Part shown: piece by piece, positions 22,525 to 33,320 of the stretch
Layout of the letters: the number at the start of each line of letters is the position of its first letter
Position numbering within the stretch: the stretch's first letter is position 1
Origin: Sorex araneus
Taxonomy: Eukaryota > Chordata > Mammalia > Eulipotyphla > Soricidae
Reading direction: 5' to 3'
Assembly: GCF_027595985.1 (NCBI RefSeq)
Contig: NC_073305.1
Location: 86,918,626 to 86,982,625 of the forward strand
DNA: 64,000 nucleotides
Notes under the pieces: generated by a model
What the model saw: only the letters and a program-made list of their open reading frames with translations
Told to the model about the DNA's origin: nothing
The model's database searches: none
Program-made: the position numbers and the translations under genes

Positions 22525-22963
22525 AAAAAAATTTTTATTTTATTGAATCACCGTGAGATAGTTACAAGCTTTCATGTTTGGGTTATAATCTCACAATGAT
22601 CAAACACTCATCCCTCCACCAGTGCACATTCCCCGCCACCAATATCCTCGGTATATCCCCTCCCTTTCCCACCCTCCCCCTGCCTCCATGGCAGACAATA
22701 TTCCCCATCTCTCTCTCTATTTTTGGGCATTATGGCTTGCAACACAGACACTGAGAGGTCATCATGTTTGTTCCATTATCTACTTTTGGCACACATCTCC
22801 CATCCCAACTGGTTCCTGCAGCCATCATATTCTTAGTGATTCCTTATCTATTCCATCTGCCTTCTCCCCTCTGCTCATGAAGCAGGCTTCCAGCTATGGG
22901 GCTTGGAATCAGCTTAACCAAAGAGGTGAAGGACCTATACAAGGAAAATTACAAAACACTCTT
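22525..22963 (-). mobile_element. Twin-primed L1 insertion
   Basis: 22525-22905 is an L1 3' end on the - strand (poly(A) side at the left, TGAATCACCGTGAGATAGTT). It is joined to 22907-22963 in + orientation, GGAATCAGCTTAACCAAAGA, an ORF2 segment. A 5' part inverted relative to the 3' part is the twin-priming structure. Confidence 0.8.
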
Positions 22964-24325
22964 AAGGTAACTGTTTTCCTTATGTTACATGAAGACTATG
23001 AGATTGAGAATCAATCATATATGAAACCCATCTCAGTATTTCTACTGGTCAACTGAATAACTTTGGACCAGTTACTGAAACCTACAAAATCTTGGTTTTT
23101 TTTTCCTTCTGATATTTGAATAATAGTATGCTATAAGATTACTGTTGAAATGAAATAAAAACAAATGCATGGATAAATATGAGGACTCTAGTTTGGTGAT
23201 CTTATTATATTATTGAAATTTATCAGCACCTACTATATCATAGGCCATTATTTTTTATGCTGTAATTATTCTCTCAAATGTAAAGATAATTGCAGTATGG
23301 ATAATAATGTTTATCATCATTTCTAATCCTTCAGGATATTTTGGAATCAAAGAAAATGGCGCTGCTGTGTATTGAATTTACCCTATTTCTGGTTCACAGC
23401 ACAGCCCTCACCTAATACCTTCTTTATTGTCTAAAGGTGAAAAACCAATTAGCAGCTTATTCCAAGATATTAAGCTATATTATTCCCTTTTAAATATGCT
23501 CTCTGGTTGTCTCAAGATATTCACTTCAAAATAGCTGAAAATAAGTTATTGTCCCTAACGTAGTAGTAGCCCCGTTTAGTGTGGTTTGGTTTGCTTGTTT
23601 AATTTTAGAACCTAACTTTTCAGTGACATCCGCTGCTACTTGAAACCACTCCAGTTTTTTTTTTTGACCCTGATTTCTCAAGGTCCCAGATGAAGTCAGC
23701 ATTACCAAGGGAAGGTCATGGGTAAAACAAATTTGCATTTTGCCTGCTAACTACCAGGATCAAGTTCAAAATTAATTTTTTTGAAACAAAATGGAAAGTT
23801 TTCTGACCCACTTTAAATCAGTGTTTCAGTAAAAAGCTAGTGAGAAACTTACCTTTAAAAAAGTTCCATTTCCATGAGGCCAGCAGATATTACTCAAAGA
23901 AGACATTGACAAACTCTGAGCTGTGCTTGATTGTGGAGAGTGTGGATTTTCATGTGAGGATCAGGGAAACACTGAAAAACTGCGGTTGTGTTAGATGACG
24001 TGATGGATGCAATGTTATGTCATGTGTCTTCCTCCTTTCAGGGCTCGGTCTCTGACTGCTTCCAGGCATCGGCTCAAGGCTTTGTCACTGGAAAAGATGT
24101 GAAAGAATTTTTCTAGATGCATTTTCCAAAGGCATTTTGAACTAATGGAAGTCATCAAGGATAACATGCCTTCCAATCAAATGCTTCACCCAAATACAAT
24201 AATGATTATTTGATGTTCTTTTAATCAAGCAGATTACTTAAAAAAAATACTCAAAAAGCTTTGTGATATTATTCTATGAGATAAAAGTAGCCTGATAAAA
24301 ACTGGGTATAATAAGCAAAAGAAAA
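22964..24325. other. Unannotated unique sequence
   Basis: About 1.3 kb with few repeats. No ORF or RNA gene is supported. Confidence 0.5.
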
Positions 24326-24426
24326 TGAAAAGGAAGGAAGGAAGGAAGGAAGGAAGGAAGGAAGGAAGGAAGGAAGGAAGGAAGGAAGGAAGGAAGGAAG
24401 GAAGGAAGGAAGGAAGGAAGGAAGGA
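24326..24426 (+). repeat. (GGAA)n microsatellite
   Basis: About 25 perfect tandem GGAA units. The translated lysine/glycine/arginine pattern over it is an artefact. Confidence 0.97.
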
Positions 24427-24479
24427 CTATTGAGAGATCATCTTCATCAGAAGAGAAATCCAGTAACTATTAAATCTAG

Positions 24480-25145
24480 TATGAATGCCTCCTGCCGCCA
24501 AGATGTGATCCCGGGGGCTGCACATGTGTGCGGCCTCTCCGCAGCTGCATGAGCTTGACTCCAGACGCCAGCTAAATTTTTCGGCATGGGCAGCTCCTCG
24601 CAGAATGTCTCCAAACTGAGAACTAAGCCGCGGCCTCATGCCCGCCCAGGAGGGGAAAGGTATTTCTCTCTCTCGCCTCTTCCTTGCCGGGAGTTAAGGG
24701 CGTGGTGACCTCCATATTATGACGACCACAGATGGGGTTTACAAGCTTGCAATGATCCAATATCTGGAAGAAATATCCCTGGACTTAGTTGCTAAAGTAC
24801 AGAAATCCAAAAGCGCACAGCCACGGTAGCGACCTCATATCTCTTCACAACAGGTCTGACTACTGGGGTACTCCTAACAATAATAGTGAGGTTTGTGTTG
24901 AAATATTGAATATAGCCATAGTAAATAGAAAGTAAAGTGAAATTTTTCAGTTACATAGGGGGGGTGCGCAGGGGCGGCGGGATGGGAGGCTTGCTGGGGT
25001 TTTTTTTTTTTTTTTGGTGGTGGGATATGGGCACTGGTGAAGGGATGGTTGTTTGGTTGTTTTAGCATTGTATAACTGAGACTTAAGCCTGAAAGCATTG
25101 TAATTTTCCACATGGTGATTCAATAAAATATTTTTTTTTAAAAAT
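24480..25145 (+). mobile_element. L1 3' UTR
   Basis: GCAATGATCC...ATATCCCTGGACTTAGTTGC, CAGGTCTGACT, TGTTGAAATATTGAATA and ATGGTGATTCAATAAAAT match the 3' UTR of the L1 at 47840-48310. The GC-rich left part (24490-24720) has no match there and may be a different 3' UTR segment. Confidence 0.75.
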
Positions 25146-25374
25146 CCAGTATGAATGAAAACAACCAATGGTTAAAAAAAAAAGAAAAGAAAAGAAAAAA
25201 ATATCTCCAAATGCTGAGAAAAGATTTGTTTCTGACCTCTGAGTCCTCATCAGCCCATCAACAGTTAACTATTAAAATGTTCCCATTTCTCATCACTCCT
25301 TCAATTCAACACATCACATAAAGAAGGGAAAATTATTCCACAGCAGTTCCAGAGGAATCCTATACCCTGGAGTA

Positions 25375-25648
25375 GCACTGCACTGTAGCACTGTCATCAC
25401 TGTAGCAAGTTCATCCACTTGCTCGAGCGGGCACCAGTAACGTCTCCATTGTGAGACTTGTTGTTACTGTTTTTGACATATCAAATACACCATGGGGAGC
25501 TTGCCAGGCTCTGCTGTGCGGGCGGGATATTCTCGGTAGCTTGCCAGGCTCTCCGAGAGGGATGGAAGAATCAAACCCGGGTTGGCCATGTGCAAGGCAA
25601 ATGCCCTACCTGCTGTGCTATCACTCCCATCTGGGCATAAATTGTAGA
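25375..25648 (-). mobile_element. RTE-tailed SINE, short variant, with 13-bp target duplication
   Basis: ATACCCTGGAGTA flanks it at 25362-25374 and 25649-25661. The - strand copy shows all parts, from GTAGCACTGTCATCACTG through CTTGCTCGAGCGGGCACC to GTGCTATCACTCCC. Confidence 0.96.
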
Positions 25649-25661
25649 ATACCCTGGAGTA

Positions 25662-26043
25662 ATCTGTTCAAACACTGATCGCTCATAATGGTCTTCAGGA
25701 ACACAGGCAGAGCAAACATCTAAGAAAGGTCAACTAGTGAGAAAAGGCAATCTCAGATCAATACGTGTTTAGAGATAACTTGCCTGGTATATCATGTTGA
25801 TTTTATATATACTAAGTCCTGTTTCTTGCATGAACCATCCTTGTTGCCTTAAAAATGGAACCACTTGTACATGACATTAATATCTTGAAGTTGACATATA
25901 TGGTCTAGATCTTGATAACTTGGATCTAAATGTCAGTTAAGTCTTGAATTTATAAATTCCCCAAGGCCGTCCAGATGACTCTCTATTACAAATATTCTCC
26001 CTTAATAATCGTGTCTTTCTTGACCTTGTTTGTCTGTTTGTTC
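25662..26043. other. Unannotated sequence
   Basis: No feature recognised. Confidence 0.45.
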
Positions 26044-26208
26044 CTTGGGGTTTTATTTTGTTTTAGGGCTACATATACCTATGCTCAGGGCTTACTCCTG
26101 GCTTTGTGCTCAAGGATTATTTTTGGTGGGATGCAGGAGACCATATGAGGTGCCAGGGAATAAATAAATAAACTGAGTTCCCTGACAACTGTATTATTTC
26201 TCTGGCCC
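26044..26208 (-). mobile_element. Poly(A)-type SINE, diverged
   Basis: CTCAGGGCTTACTCCTGGCT core and TATTTCTCTGGCCC head complement, with a small AAATAAATAAA insertion. Confidence 0.85.
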
Positions 26209-27290
26209 ATGGACCACTTTTTAAATCTAAGTCCCAGATTTAAAACCCAAGAATGTTCTCTGCATATACTACCCAATCTATATTAAATTAAAAGCAAGAG
26301 AAAGAGTCTTTGCCCTATGGCATGCGCAGCTTAAACATTGTCATTAAATCCTTGAATTCCTTGAAGACAATGTCATTAAATCACAGTACACCTTAATGAT
26401 GCAATCCTGTCACATGATTAGAATTTTAAGTTGATTCATTTTATCTTTGATTACAGTTTTATTTTTCTATCCCATCAACATAAAAGACTCCACAATTCTC
26501 TACCATGGGTAGGAAAGGAAATAATTTTCTTCTCTCACAGTATTATCTACAGCAAATAGAGACTTGCAAATATTTGTAAATATTTGCAAAAACATTTAAA
26601 TATTAATTTAAAATACATAATAATGGTAAGAAGCCTTGAAAATCATATCTCTAAGTCAAAATGTCCACAAACATTTCCCCAGTATCATGCCTTCAAGTTC
26701 ACATTTGGTTCTGAGGCCTATTTCCTATGTCAGTTTCTCCCATCATATTTAGCTTCTTACTCCCAGTTTGCAGTACCTCTTCGCTTGGGGGCATTTGTAT
26801 CCCAAGCTCTAAAATAAGCAAACTTGACAGATCTAAGGCAAATCACTGAGCAAAATGATTGCCACTCATTTGCTGTTTTCATTTGTTCTTTCATTATTTT
26901 CTTTTTCTAAAAATTCATGATCCAATATTATTTAGTGCAAGAACTTATTTGAACAAGTGGGGAAATGAGCCTCAAAAACATAAATAAAATAAAATAAAAT
27001 AAAAAACAAAGACATGGTTTGTTATTGGCAGAGAGTTCCCCAAACACATGAGTTATTCATGTGTTCCAGGCACCCTAATTCTTTAGTCTAGCAATTCATC
27101 TCAACAAATTCAATTCAGTTGCCTCTAAAGATGAAAACAGGAATAGGCCAGTCACTCTCTGAATGCCCTCTTTAAGAGCTGACTGTTTCTTCATGAGTAC
27201 AAGCTTCCAACTCAATTGTGTATCTGGAAAACCAGTTCCTACTCAAGGTTAGCCAAACCCAGTCTGACCTCCATTCCAAGATGATCACTC
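26209..27290. other. Unannotated AT-rich sequence
   Basis: No gene or named repeat is visible. A short AAAAT run lies at about 26980-27005. Confidence 0.45.
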
Positions 27291-27307
27291 AAAAATTATG
27301 CTTTATC

Positions 27308-27468
27308 GGGGCTGGAGCAACAGCACAGTGGGTAGGGCATTTGCCTTGCACACGGCTGACCTGGGTTCGATTCCCAGCATCCCATATGGTCCCCCGAGCA
27401 TCGCCAGGGTGATTCCTGACAGCAAAGCCAGGAGTAAGCCCTGTGCATTACCGGGTGTGACCCCCCCA
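27308..27468 (+). mobile_element. Poly(A)-type tRNA SINE with 14-bp target duplication
   Basis: Near-consensus copy with a C run in its end. AAAAATTATGCTTT is duplicated at 27291-27304 and 27469-27482. Confidence 0.96.
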
Positions 27469-27482
27469 AAAAATTATGCTTT

Positions 27483-27864
27483 TTTTATGAAAATTCACCT
27501 TGTACCCCTGCTGTGGTGTTTAAAGCTGGTGTTGGCATTTCATAGGACAGTGCCTAGAATGGATTTCACTGGTAACTGCAGCAGATGTGAATTACATTAG
27601 AGTCAGTTTTTCCCTTTAGCCATAAGTCAAAACAATTGGTAGCCAACACCATCTCCACTATTCCGTTCTCTCCTGCCAGAAAGTACCTGCCAGAAGAAAT
27701 TCTCTACTCCAGGTGCTCAGGAATAGGTTACAACCTTTTCCACTACTTTCAATAGATTGGTCTGGAGGGTCCAGACATGAAATAATTCAATATGATCATG
27801 GAAAAGCATCTGAATCCAGAAAATAACATTCAAAATGTTGAGCTTTCCAAAAAATGTAATTCAT
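27483..27864. other. Unannotated sequence
   Basis: No feature recognised. Confidence 0.4.
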
Positions 27865-28030
27865 GGACCAGAGAGTTAGTACAGGAAGGTTAGGCACTTG
27901 CCTTACATGCTGCAGACCCCAGTTTTATTCCAAGCACCACATATGATCCCTGAGCACTGCCAGGTCCAATGAACACAGAGCCAGGAGTAAGCCCTAAGTA
28001 CTGCTGCATATGGCCCCCAAACAAAAACAA
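27865..28030 (+). mobile_element. Poly(A)-type tRNA SINE, old copy
   Basis: GGACCAGAGAGTTAGTACAG head and an end with TGGCCCCCAAACAAAAAC. Confidence 0.85.
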
Positions 28031-29764
28031 ATAATATTATTCATACTGGCAACCAATCAAAATATCAAATATTTGTTTATCCGACACTTATTATTACCCC
28101 TAAAACACTAGTCAGATGGTTATGTCTTTAGGTAGCTCACAATCTCTAAGGAAAATCAGATAAAAAATCAAAGACTATGCAGTACATTACAAAAGGCATG
28201 AATGGCTGTGAGCCAAGAAGAAACCAGCAGCACAAAATCAATCCCTAAAAATCAATATTCTATAATGCAAGACATCAGGCACTAAGAGTGACCGTGACTG
28301 ACAACACACCAGCCCTGAAAGTATAAAAATAGACAAATATCTTAAACATACTCTTCCCGTCTTAAACAATACAGAATGAGGCAAAGCTCCCTGAGGCATA
28401 GCCTAAGTGCATGATATTGTACTTACTACCATGCATTGCTAAAAATTAGCCCAAGAGCATGAAAGTCTGGGTTAGAGAAGTGGCATGAGTTCAGGGATAG
28501 GAAATAGATGTGAAGCTCACAGCTCCTGAGATCGCTCCCTGGCTCATGTAGAGAAGGGTAGGGGAGTTCTCTGGGCCTCTGTTTCAAGGCTACTCAAGAA
28601 GAGATGATGAGCCTCACCTGAGAAGCAGGGAAGTCAGTAGTGGTATCCTACTCCCTCTTCTATCTGTGTCTAATATCTGTCAAGTTCCTTTTCATCATGC
28701 AGCCACTCATGGCCTCCCATACTAGTCAGTCAGGGGCTATCTAGACAGACAAACAGAATTCACCACAGACATTCACAATGTAGGAAACTCCAGGATACAA
28801 TTACACTGCTGATTGAGATTGGAGCCAGCCAGCAAGAGATTACAACCATCCCAAGCCTAGAAGGACAGAGAGAACAAGCAGGGTTCCAAAGGACAAAGCG
28901 GGAAGTGGTTCTCTCTCTTCTGCCTTCCCTAATTCCCCATTGGTCTGTCTTCCAAATTCTTTTTTAAGTTGACCTGGAAGTATGAGACAGCTACATGCAT
29001 GTTCTTTCCCTGAGATACAGAGCAGAGCCAGCAGAAGGAATGGATCACAGGACACAGAGAAAACTTCCTAGACACCCCAACTGTGGAGGTGGTGGTCTGT
29101 CTCCCATCATTAACTTGTTTCACATGAGAAGATCATTGTTCACCCTAATCTGGGGTGTAGGTACAGAAAGAGGCTATGTAGCCAGTCACAGCTATATCCT
29201 CTCACCCCTCATCTTTATCATCCTTGAGCCAGTTTCCCTATGTTCCTGAGGAGGAACAATTCTAAGGGATCTGAATGAAAGTTCGTCTCGCTGTGAGGAA
29301 AAAAGGAGAGAGCCATTTCCTAATCATTTTCTTGTTTTCTCTGATTTCCCTTCACTCTTCCTCTCCCTGCCTGTTTCTGTCATGCTCTGTTCTCCACTGC
29401 TCTCCTCTTCTCTGCTTCCATCACTTTTCTTCAGTCTTTAATCTCTATGTTTTGGTTCTCTGTGTTCAACCATTGTTCCTCCTTCCTCGTCTCACACCTC
29501 CTATAAAACTGCATGAGTTGACAGGTTGTGCAGTGGGCATGCCTTTAACAGTAAATCTCATGTCTTTTAAATCCAGAAATTTACTCCTTGAGCAGAGTTC
29601 ACACACAATAAAATCAGGAATTAAATTCAGTAAAATATAACATCTCCTATCACCATTAAATTATTTATCCATTTGCTTGCTTATGGACAGAGATTTTGAG
29701 ACATTTCTGGAATGGTCTTCAGAACATCTGGCTTGGGAATTTGATGAGGAAGGAATGATCTAGT
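28031..29764. other. Upstream region of IL17A, largely unique
   Basis: About 1.7 kb with no recent SINE or L1 copy, unlike its surroundings. No ORF is supported. Regulatory content cannot be judged without alignment. Confidence 0.5.
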
Positions 29765-29770
29765 GGGAAA
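29765..29770 (+). promoter_or_regulatory. Possible NFAT core upstream of IL17A
   Basis: GGGAAA within TAGTGGGAAACC, about 200 bases upstream of the TATA box. NFAT is a known activator of IL17A, but this core is short and common, so the call is weak. Confidence 0.25.
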
Positions 29771-29873
29771 CCAAGATATATGATACCAAAAGATATAAAT
29801 ATTATGTCAAACTTTTGTTTAACCAGAATCTATTAAAATAAAGTATAGCTTTACTTTAGGGGGTGCGGCCAGT

Positions 29874-29884
29874 TGACCTACATT
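29874..29884 (-). promoter_or_regulatory. ROR response element in the IL17A proximal promoter
   Basis: On the - strand this reads AATGTAGGTCA, a perfect match to the monomeric ROR consensus WAWNTRGGTCA. It lies about 90 bases upstream of the TATA box. RORgammat is the established driver of IL17A transcription and acts through such elements in the proximal promoter. Binding here is inferred. Confidence 0.7.
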
Positions 29885-29947
29885 GAATGGAATTTTTTTT
29901 AACAAAATGGTGTCACAGTGAACCCACTCTAGTGCACCTACGCAAGC

Positions 29948-29954
29948 AACCACA
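29948..29954 (-). promoter_or_regulatory. Runx-type site near the IL17A TATA box
   Basis: AACCACA (TGTGGTT on the - strand) fits the Runx consensus and lies about 16 bases upstream of the TATA box. Runx1 cooperates with RORgammat on IL17A in mouse T cells. A single short motif can occur by chance. Confidence 0.45.
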
Positions 29955-29969
29955 GTAGGAGCAAAGTCC

Positions 29970-29977
29970 TATAAAAA
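29970..29977 (+). promoter_or_regulatory. TATA box of IL17A
   Basis: TATAAAAA lies about 87 bases upstream of the start codon, so transcription probably begins near 30000. IL17A is a TATA-containing cytokine gene in other mammals. The exact start site is not visible from sequence. Confidence 0.8.
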
Positions 29978-29999
29978 GAGACAAGATAGCATGTCACAC

Positions 30000-30056
30000 T
30001 GTGTCCATCTCGGAGCAGACTCAAGCTCACCCACCTCCAGTGAATCGGGAGAAGCT
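30000..30056 (+). other. IL17A: IL17A 5' untranslated region (approximate)
   Basis: Stretch between the inferred start site, about 25-30 bases past the TATA box, and the chosen ATG. It contains no upstream ATG. Its left limit is an estimate. Confidence 0.6.
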
Positions 30057-30086
30057 ATGGCGTCTCTTATGAGAACTTCAACCATG
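30057..30086 (+). CDS. IL17A: IL17A exon 1 coding part (10 codons)
   Basis: It encodes [10 protein letters not shown] and ends at a strong donor ATG|GTGAGT. There are three in-frame ATGs, at 30057, 30069 and 30084. I chose 30057 because it has G at -3 and G at +4 and gives a length close to the family. The third ATG has A at -3 and on its own would start directly before the Leu-rich signal core, so it is a credible alternative start. The family's N-terminus varies between mammals, so homology does not settle this. Confidence 0.8.
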
Positions 30087-32899
30087 GTGAGTCCCGCACA
30101 TCTGTGCAATATTAATTTGGACCAGACAAGCTTTCTGGACTTCCAGAGAGCAACTCTAGATCTATTTTATAGAGACTCTGACTACATAGATCAAAGAATA
30201 TTGTGTGTGTAGCACAGGAATGCATTTCAGTAGATACTTAAGTCATTGCATAGTATTTTCAAGAACTGATACATTTCAGTTTGAAAGAGATTAAAACGGA
30301 AGTATAGTTCAGTGAAGGCTGAACCACACAAAAAGTGTCACATAATGCTGTGCAGTAGGAATGCTAATTGAAAATGCATTTTTTTGAGTACTAGGTTCTA
30401 ATGTAATTCTCCCAAAGGTTTGTTTAATCCAAATTAAGATGGATCACCAACCTGGAGGATTTCATCAATCGTGTCAGGAACTTTTCTTTCCACTGTTCTC
30501 ATTTGACTGATCTGAACATGTAGGCTGTACCGACTCATAGCATTTTAGTGAAGCAATAATCATCACAATTTGTTAAGCACCACCATGCACTAATCCAATT
30601 CCCATCTTTCTCCTTTTCTGTTCTCTTTCAGTCGCTGCTGCTGCTACTGTGTCTGGTGGCTATTATGAAGGCAGGAATTGCGGCCCCTCAACATCCAAGA
30701 TGCCCAAGTACTGAGGATAGGAGTTTACCTCCGTACGTGAAGGTCAACCTAAATGTCCTCAATCGAAAAACGAATGCCAAAAGACCCTTAGATTACCACA
30801 ACCGATCCACCTCACCTTGGAATTTCCAGTAAGATTCCCCAGATGAATTCTCTCTATACTTCTATCTTTGCATGCATCAGATCGCTCAGTCTAAATCGCT
30901 TCCGGCAGTATTTTCCCAGAGTGGGGGATACTGCTCACTGGGAGCCCAGAAATAACGATCGAGGATGCAGTCATCACCTGCAGATGCAGTTGTGGGTAGA
31001 GTGCTTTCTGTCTGTTCTCTTAAAGATGATAGCGTTCCAGGGCAGCGCTGAGTGATTTCTTTAGTGAAAAGGGGGGCAGTAGGCCAAAGAAGTTGGAGAA
31101 CCTCTGACCTAAAAGATGATTTTACTGACTCAGAGTTGTCAGTCAAACCTGGGCGGGCCATTGTGCAGAATAAGAATTCTCACACTGAGTCCATGCTTGA
31201 TGGCCGTTGGGGCAGGAGGACTCATGGGGAAAGACAGGTGCTGAATATTTGTATAGAAGGCAAAAAAGAAAAATGCTCAATAGCTGAGGATGGGCAATAT
31301 TTATTTGTTGTAAATAGCAAATGCCAGACTTGAATATCATATTAAAATCCTGTATCTAAAAGAAAAAAAATTCTAAAACTTTGATTCTACAGACTTTGAT
31401 GAAACACAGGATCTCACACACACACACACACACACAAATGCGATAACACCTATCTTTGATCTCACTGACTCCAAAGACCAACCAAATCCACGAAGGTCAT
31501 CTTTCTAATATTGATGGTCTATTATCTATTTAAAAGTTACACATTTCTCCTGAAAGACTAATATTTAAATTCTCTTTACCAGACCTACTATTGGGAATAG
31601 TTGTTAAAAAAATAGCTAGCAATCAATTTGTTTTTATTGTGCCTTTTAGCTTCAATCCCATCTTCAATCATATTAAGTATTTCCACCAGTGCTTAAATTC
31701 ATATTTATGTGTCTCTAGCACACCACTGTGTCCCTCGCACCGCTAGTGATTAGAACCATGGAGGAGTGAACACAAAATGGGTTTTGGCAATTTTATTTTG
31801 CACAGAGACCTGTGATGTGAAGCCTATACATTTATCTGACTGTAAGGCTTCCTCACCATTTCCCATTACTAAGAATGGCTCAAATGAATCCATTTAAAAG
31901 TAAAAGTAAATTGTTCACTCAGCTGGAGAAGGAAGAGAAGGCTAATGAGCAGAGTAAGCTTTTGCTCCTGGTTCTTTCTATCAGTCTGAGCCTCTGTTCC
32001 ATGAAATCGGTGTCAGAGTTAAAATTATATAGAGAGGCCAGAGAGATAGCATCGCTGTAAAGTGCTTGGCTTGCACATGGGTAACCTGGGTTCAATCCCT
32101 GACTCTGCATACAATCCCCCCCACACCCAAGCAACTGCCAGAAATGTACCCTGAGCACAGAGCTAGGAGTAGCCCCTTGGCACTACTGGGTGTGGCCTAA
32201 AAACAAGAAAAAGTGTATCCATCCCTGCTTCAAAAACAGATTTCATTTAGTCAGATAAGCAGCTCTCTTGTTTCTGAATGATTCTTCTGGGGTATTTTGT
32301 GTTTGTTTTGCTTTGTTTTATCTATCGAAAGTATCCTAAAAAATTAGCCTTTGCTAAATAAAGGTAAGATTTCTTTAAAAAAAAAAATTTCCTGTTTGTT
32401 TCCAACTTAAATCCCTTCTGAAGTCAGTCTTTATTCATTCTTGCAAGGAAATTAGGGGAAAGTGATCAGTTTGCTCTACAACGGTTCATGTGCTTAAAAA
32501 TCCAATTTCCCCAAAATACGTTTTGTTCAGCCTCACAGCACTTAGAGAATTTGCAGTGTCTGTAATGTGTCACCAACGGATTTGCCTGTCTTCATTCCCA
32601 TTTTATTTCCCCCCAGCTTTCCCAGGAATTCATTTTGTCTTGCCTTTTGTCTCCCCTGCAGCCGCAACGAGGACTCTGAGAGATTCCCTCCTATCATCTG
32701 GGAGGCCAAGTGCCGCCACTTGGGCTGTGTGGATGCCGAGGGGAAGGTGGACCACCACATGAACTCCGTCCCCATCCAGCAAGAGATCCTGGTCCTGCGA
32801 AAGGAGCCTGGCCACTGTGTCCACTCTTTCCGATTGGAGAAGATGCTGGTAGCTGTGGGCTGTACCTGTGTCACGCCCATTGTCAGTCATGTGGCTTAA
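30057..32899 (+). CDS. IL17A: Interleukin-17A precursor, three coding exons
   Basis: Secreted homodimeric cytokine of Th17 and other type-17 lymphocytes that signals through IL17RA/IL17RC. Joining 30057-30086, 30632-30828 and 32662-32899 gives 154 codons ending in TAA (human is 155). Residues about 11-24 are a hydrophobic signal peptide (a run of Leu). The mature chain has an N-glycosylation sequon N67-R-S, the family block RSTSPWN, and the C-terminal block with [13 protein letters not shown] and [10 protein letters not shown]. Six mature cysteines sit at C34, C93, C98, C128, C143 and C145. By family homology C93-C143 and C98-C145 form the knot, and C34-C128 would link the two chains. Donors are ATG|GTGAGT and CA|GTAAGA; acceptors are TTTCAG and CTGCAG. 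No disabling change is seen. IL17F is the nearest alternative, but the exon 2 and exon 3 sequence match IL17A much better. The identification is certain from the protein; the exact start codon is less so. Confidence 0.97.
30087..30631 (+). other. IL17A: IL17A intron 1
   Basis: GT-AG intron of 545 bases with a good pyrimidine tract before the acceptor. I see no repeat or other gene inside it. Confidence 0.9.
30632..30828 (+). CDS. IL17A: IL17A exon 2 coding
   Basis: 197 bases, from an acceptor with a pyrimidine-rich tract (TTCTCTTTCAG) to donor CA|GTAAGA. It encodes the signal-peptide core, the N-terminal extension with C34, and the glycosylation and RSTSPWN block. The last codon is split after two bases (CA) and is completed by C in exon 3 to give His76, the same phase as in human IL17A. 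Confidence 0.96.
30829..32661 (+). other. IL17A: IL17A intron 2
   Basis: GT-AG intron of 1833 bases. It holds a short (AC)n run at about 31415-31436 and a poly(A)-type SINE at about 32033-32213 in the gene's orientation. The rest looks unique. Confidence 0.9.
32033..32213 (+). mobile_element. Poly(A)-type SINE inside IL17A intron 2
   Basis: AGAGGCCAGAGAGATAGCAT head and an end GGTGTGGCCTAAAAACAAG. It is in the gene's sense and diverged, so it is an old insertion. Confidence 0.85.
32662..32899 (+). CDS. IL17A: IL17A exon 3 coding
   Basis: Acceptor CCCCTGCAG, then the cystine-knot domain (five of the six mature cysteines) and stop TAA at 32897-32899. The reading includes [26 protein letters not shown] and [14 protein letters not shown], which identify IL17A with near-mammalian-consensus sequence. 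No frameshift or premature stop is present. Confidence 0.98.
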
Positions 32900-33032
32900 G
32901 GGCCTAGGCTCTGCTCAGCGTTTAACTCTTCCTGGCTGTGCTCAAGAGACCGTGCATCGCTGGGGCACCAAACCTAGGCAGGCCTCTTGCATGCAAAGAA
33001 TGTTCTCCAGCCGCCTACGTGCCCCACTCCAC

Positions 33033-33033
<1 letters not shown>

Positions 33034-33093
<60 letters not shown>
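33034..33093 (+). repeat. (TC)n microsatellite in the IL17A 3' UTR
   Basis: About 60 bases of nearly perfect TC dinucleotide repeat, 135 bases after the stop codon. It would be transcribed as a pyrimidine tract, the kind of sequence bound by PTB-type proteins. Functional effect is not shown. Confidence 0.95.
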
Positions 33094-33096
<3 letters not shown>

Positions 33097-33124
33097 CCTT
33101 TGTTTGAATCCCTATGGGTTTTAA

Positions 33125-33320
33125 GTTATTTATGTATTTATACTCAATATGTCCTAAGATAACTTTGAGGCACATCGTTTTATTTTACTGAATCTTTATT
33201 TTGTCGTGTTTACGACTTGGAAATTTTGTTATTTAAAAGTTGTAACCTATATTTGGGCAAATTATTTATGTTATTTATGGATCTATATTTATATGTTATT
33301 ATGGATCTATTTATGGGTTC
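33125..33320 (+). promoter_or_regulatory. AU-rich element cluster in the IL17A 3' UTR
   Basis: Several ATTTA pentamers, some in overlapping TTATTTAT context, occur around 33127-33143, 33262-33290 and 33308-33314. AU-rich elements of cytokine mRNAs recruit decay and stabilising factors (TTP, HuR). Their presence is seen; the regulation is inferred from family knowledge. Confidence 0.75.

Noticed and set aside
24326..24426. CRISPR-like array
   Set aside because: Regular repeats with no spacers; this is a microsatellite in a mammalian genome.
29275..29640. 121-codon + strand ORF just upstream of IL17A
   Set aside because: Pyrimidine-rich composition explains the Phe/Leu/Ser content. It ends before the IL17A promoter and has no splice or homology support.
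1..29764. miR-206 and miR-133b, which lie upstream of IL17A in other mammals
   Set aside because: Neither mature sequence nor its complement was seen by eye, so they are likely further upstream.
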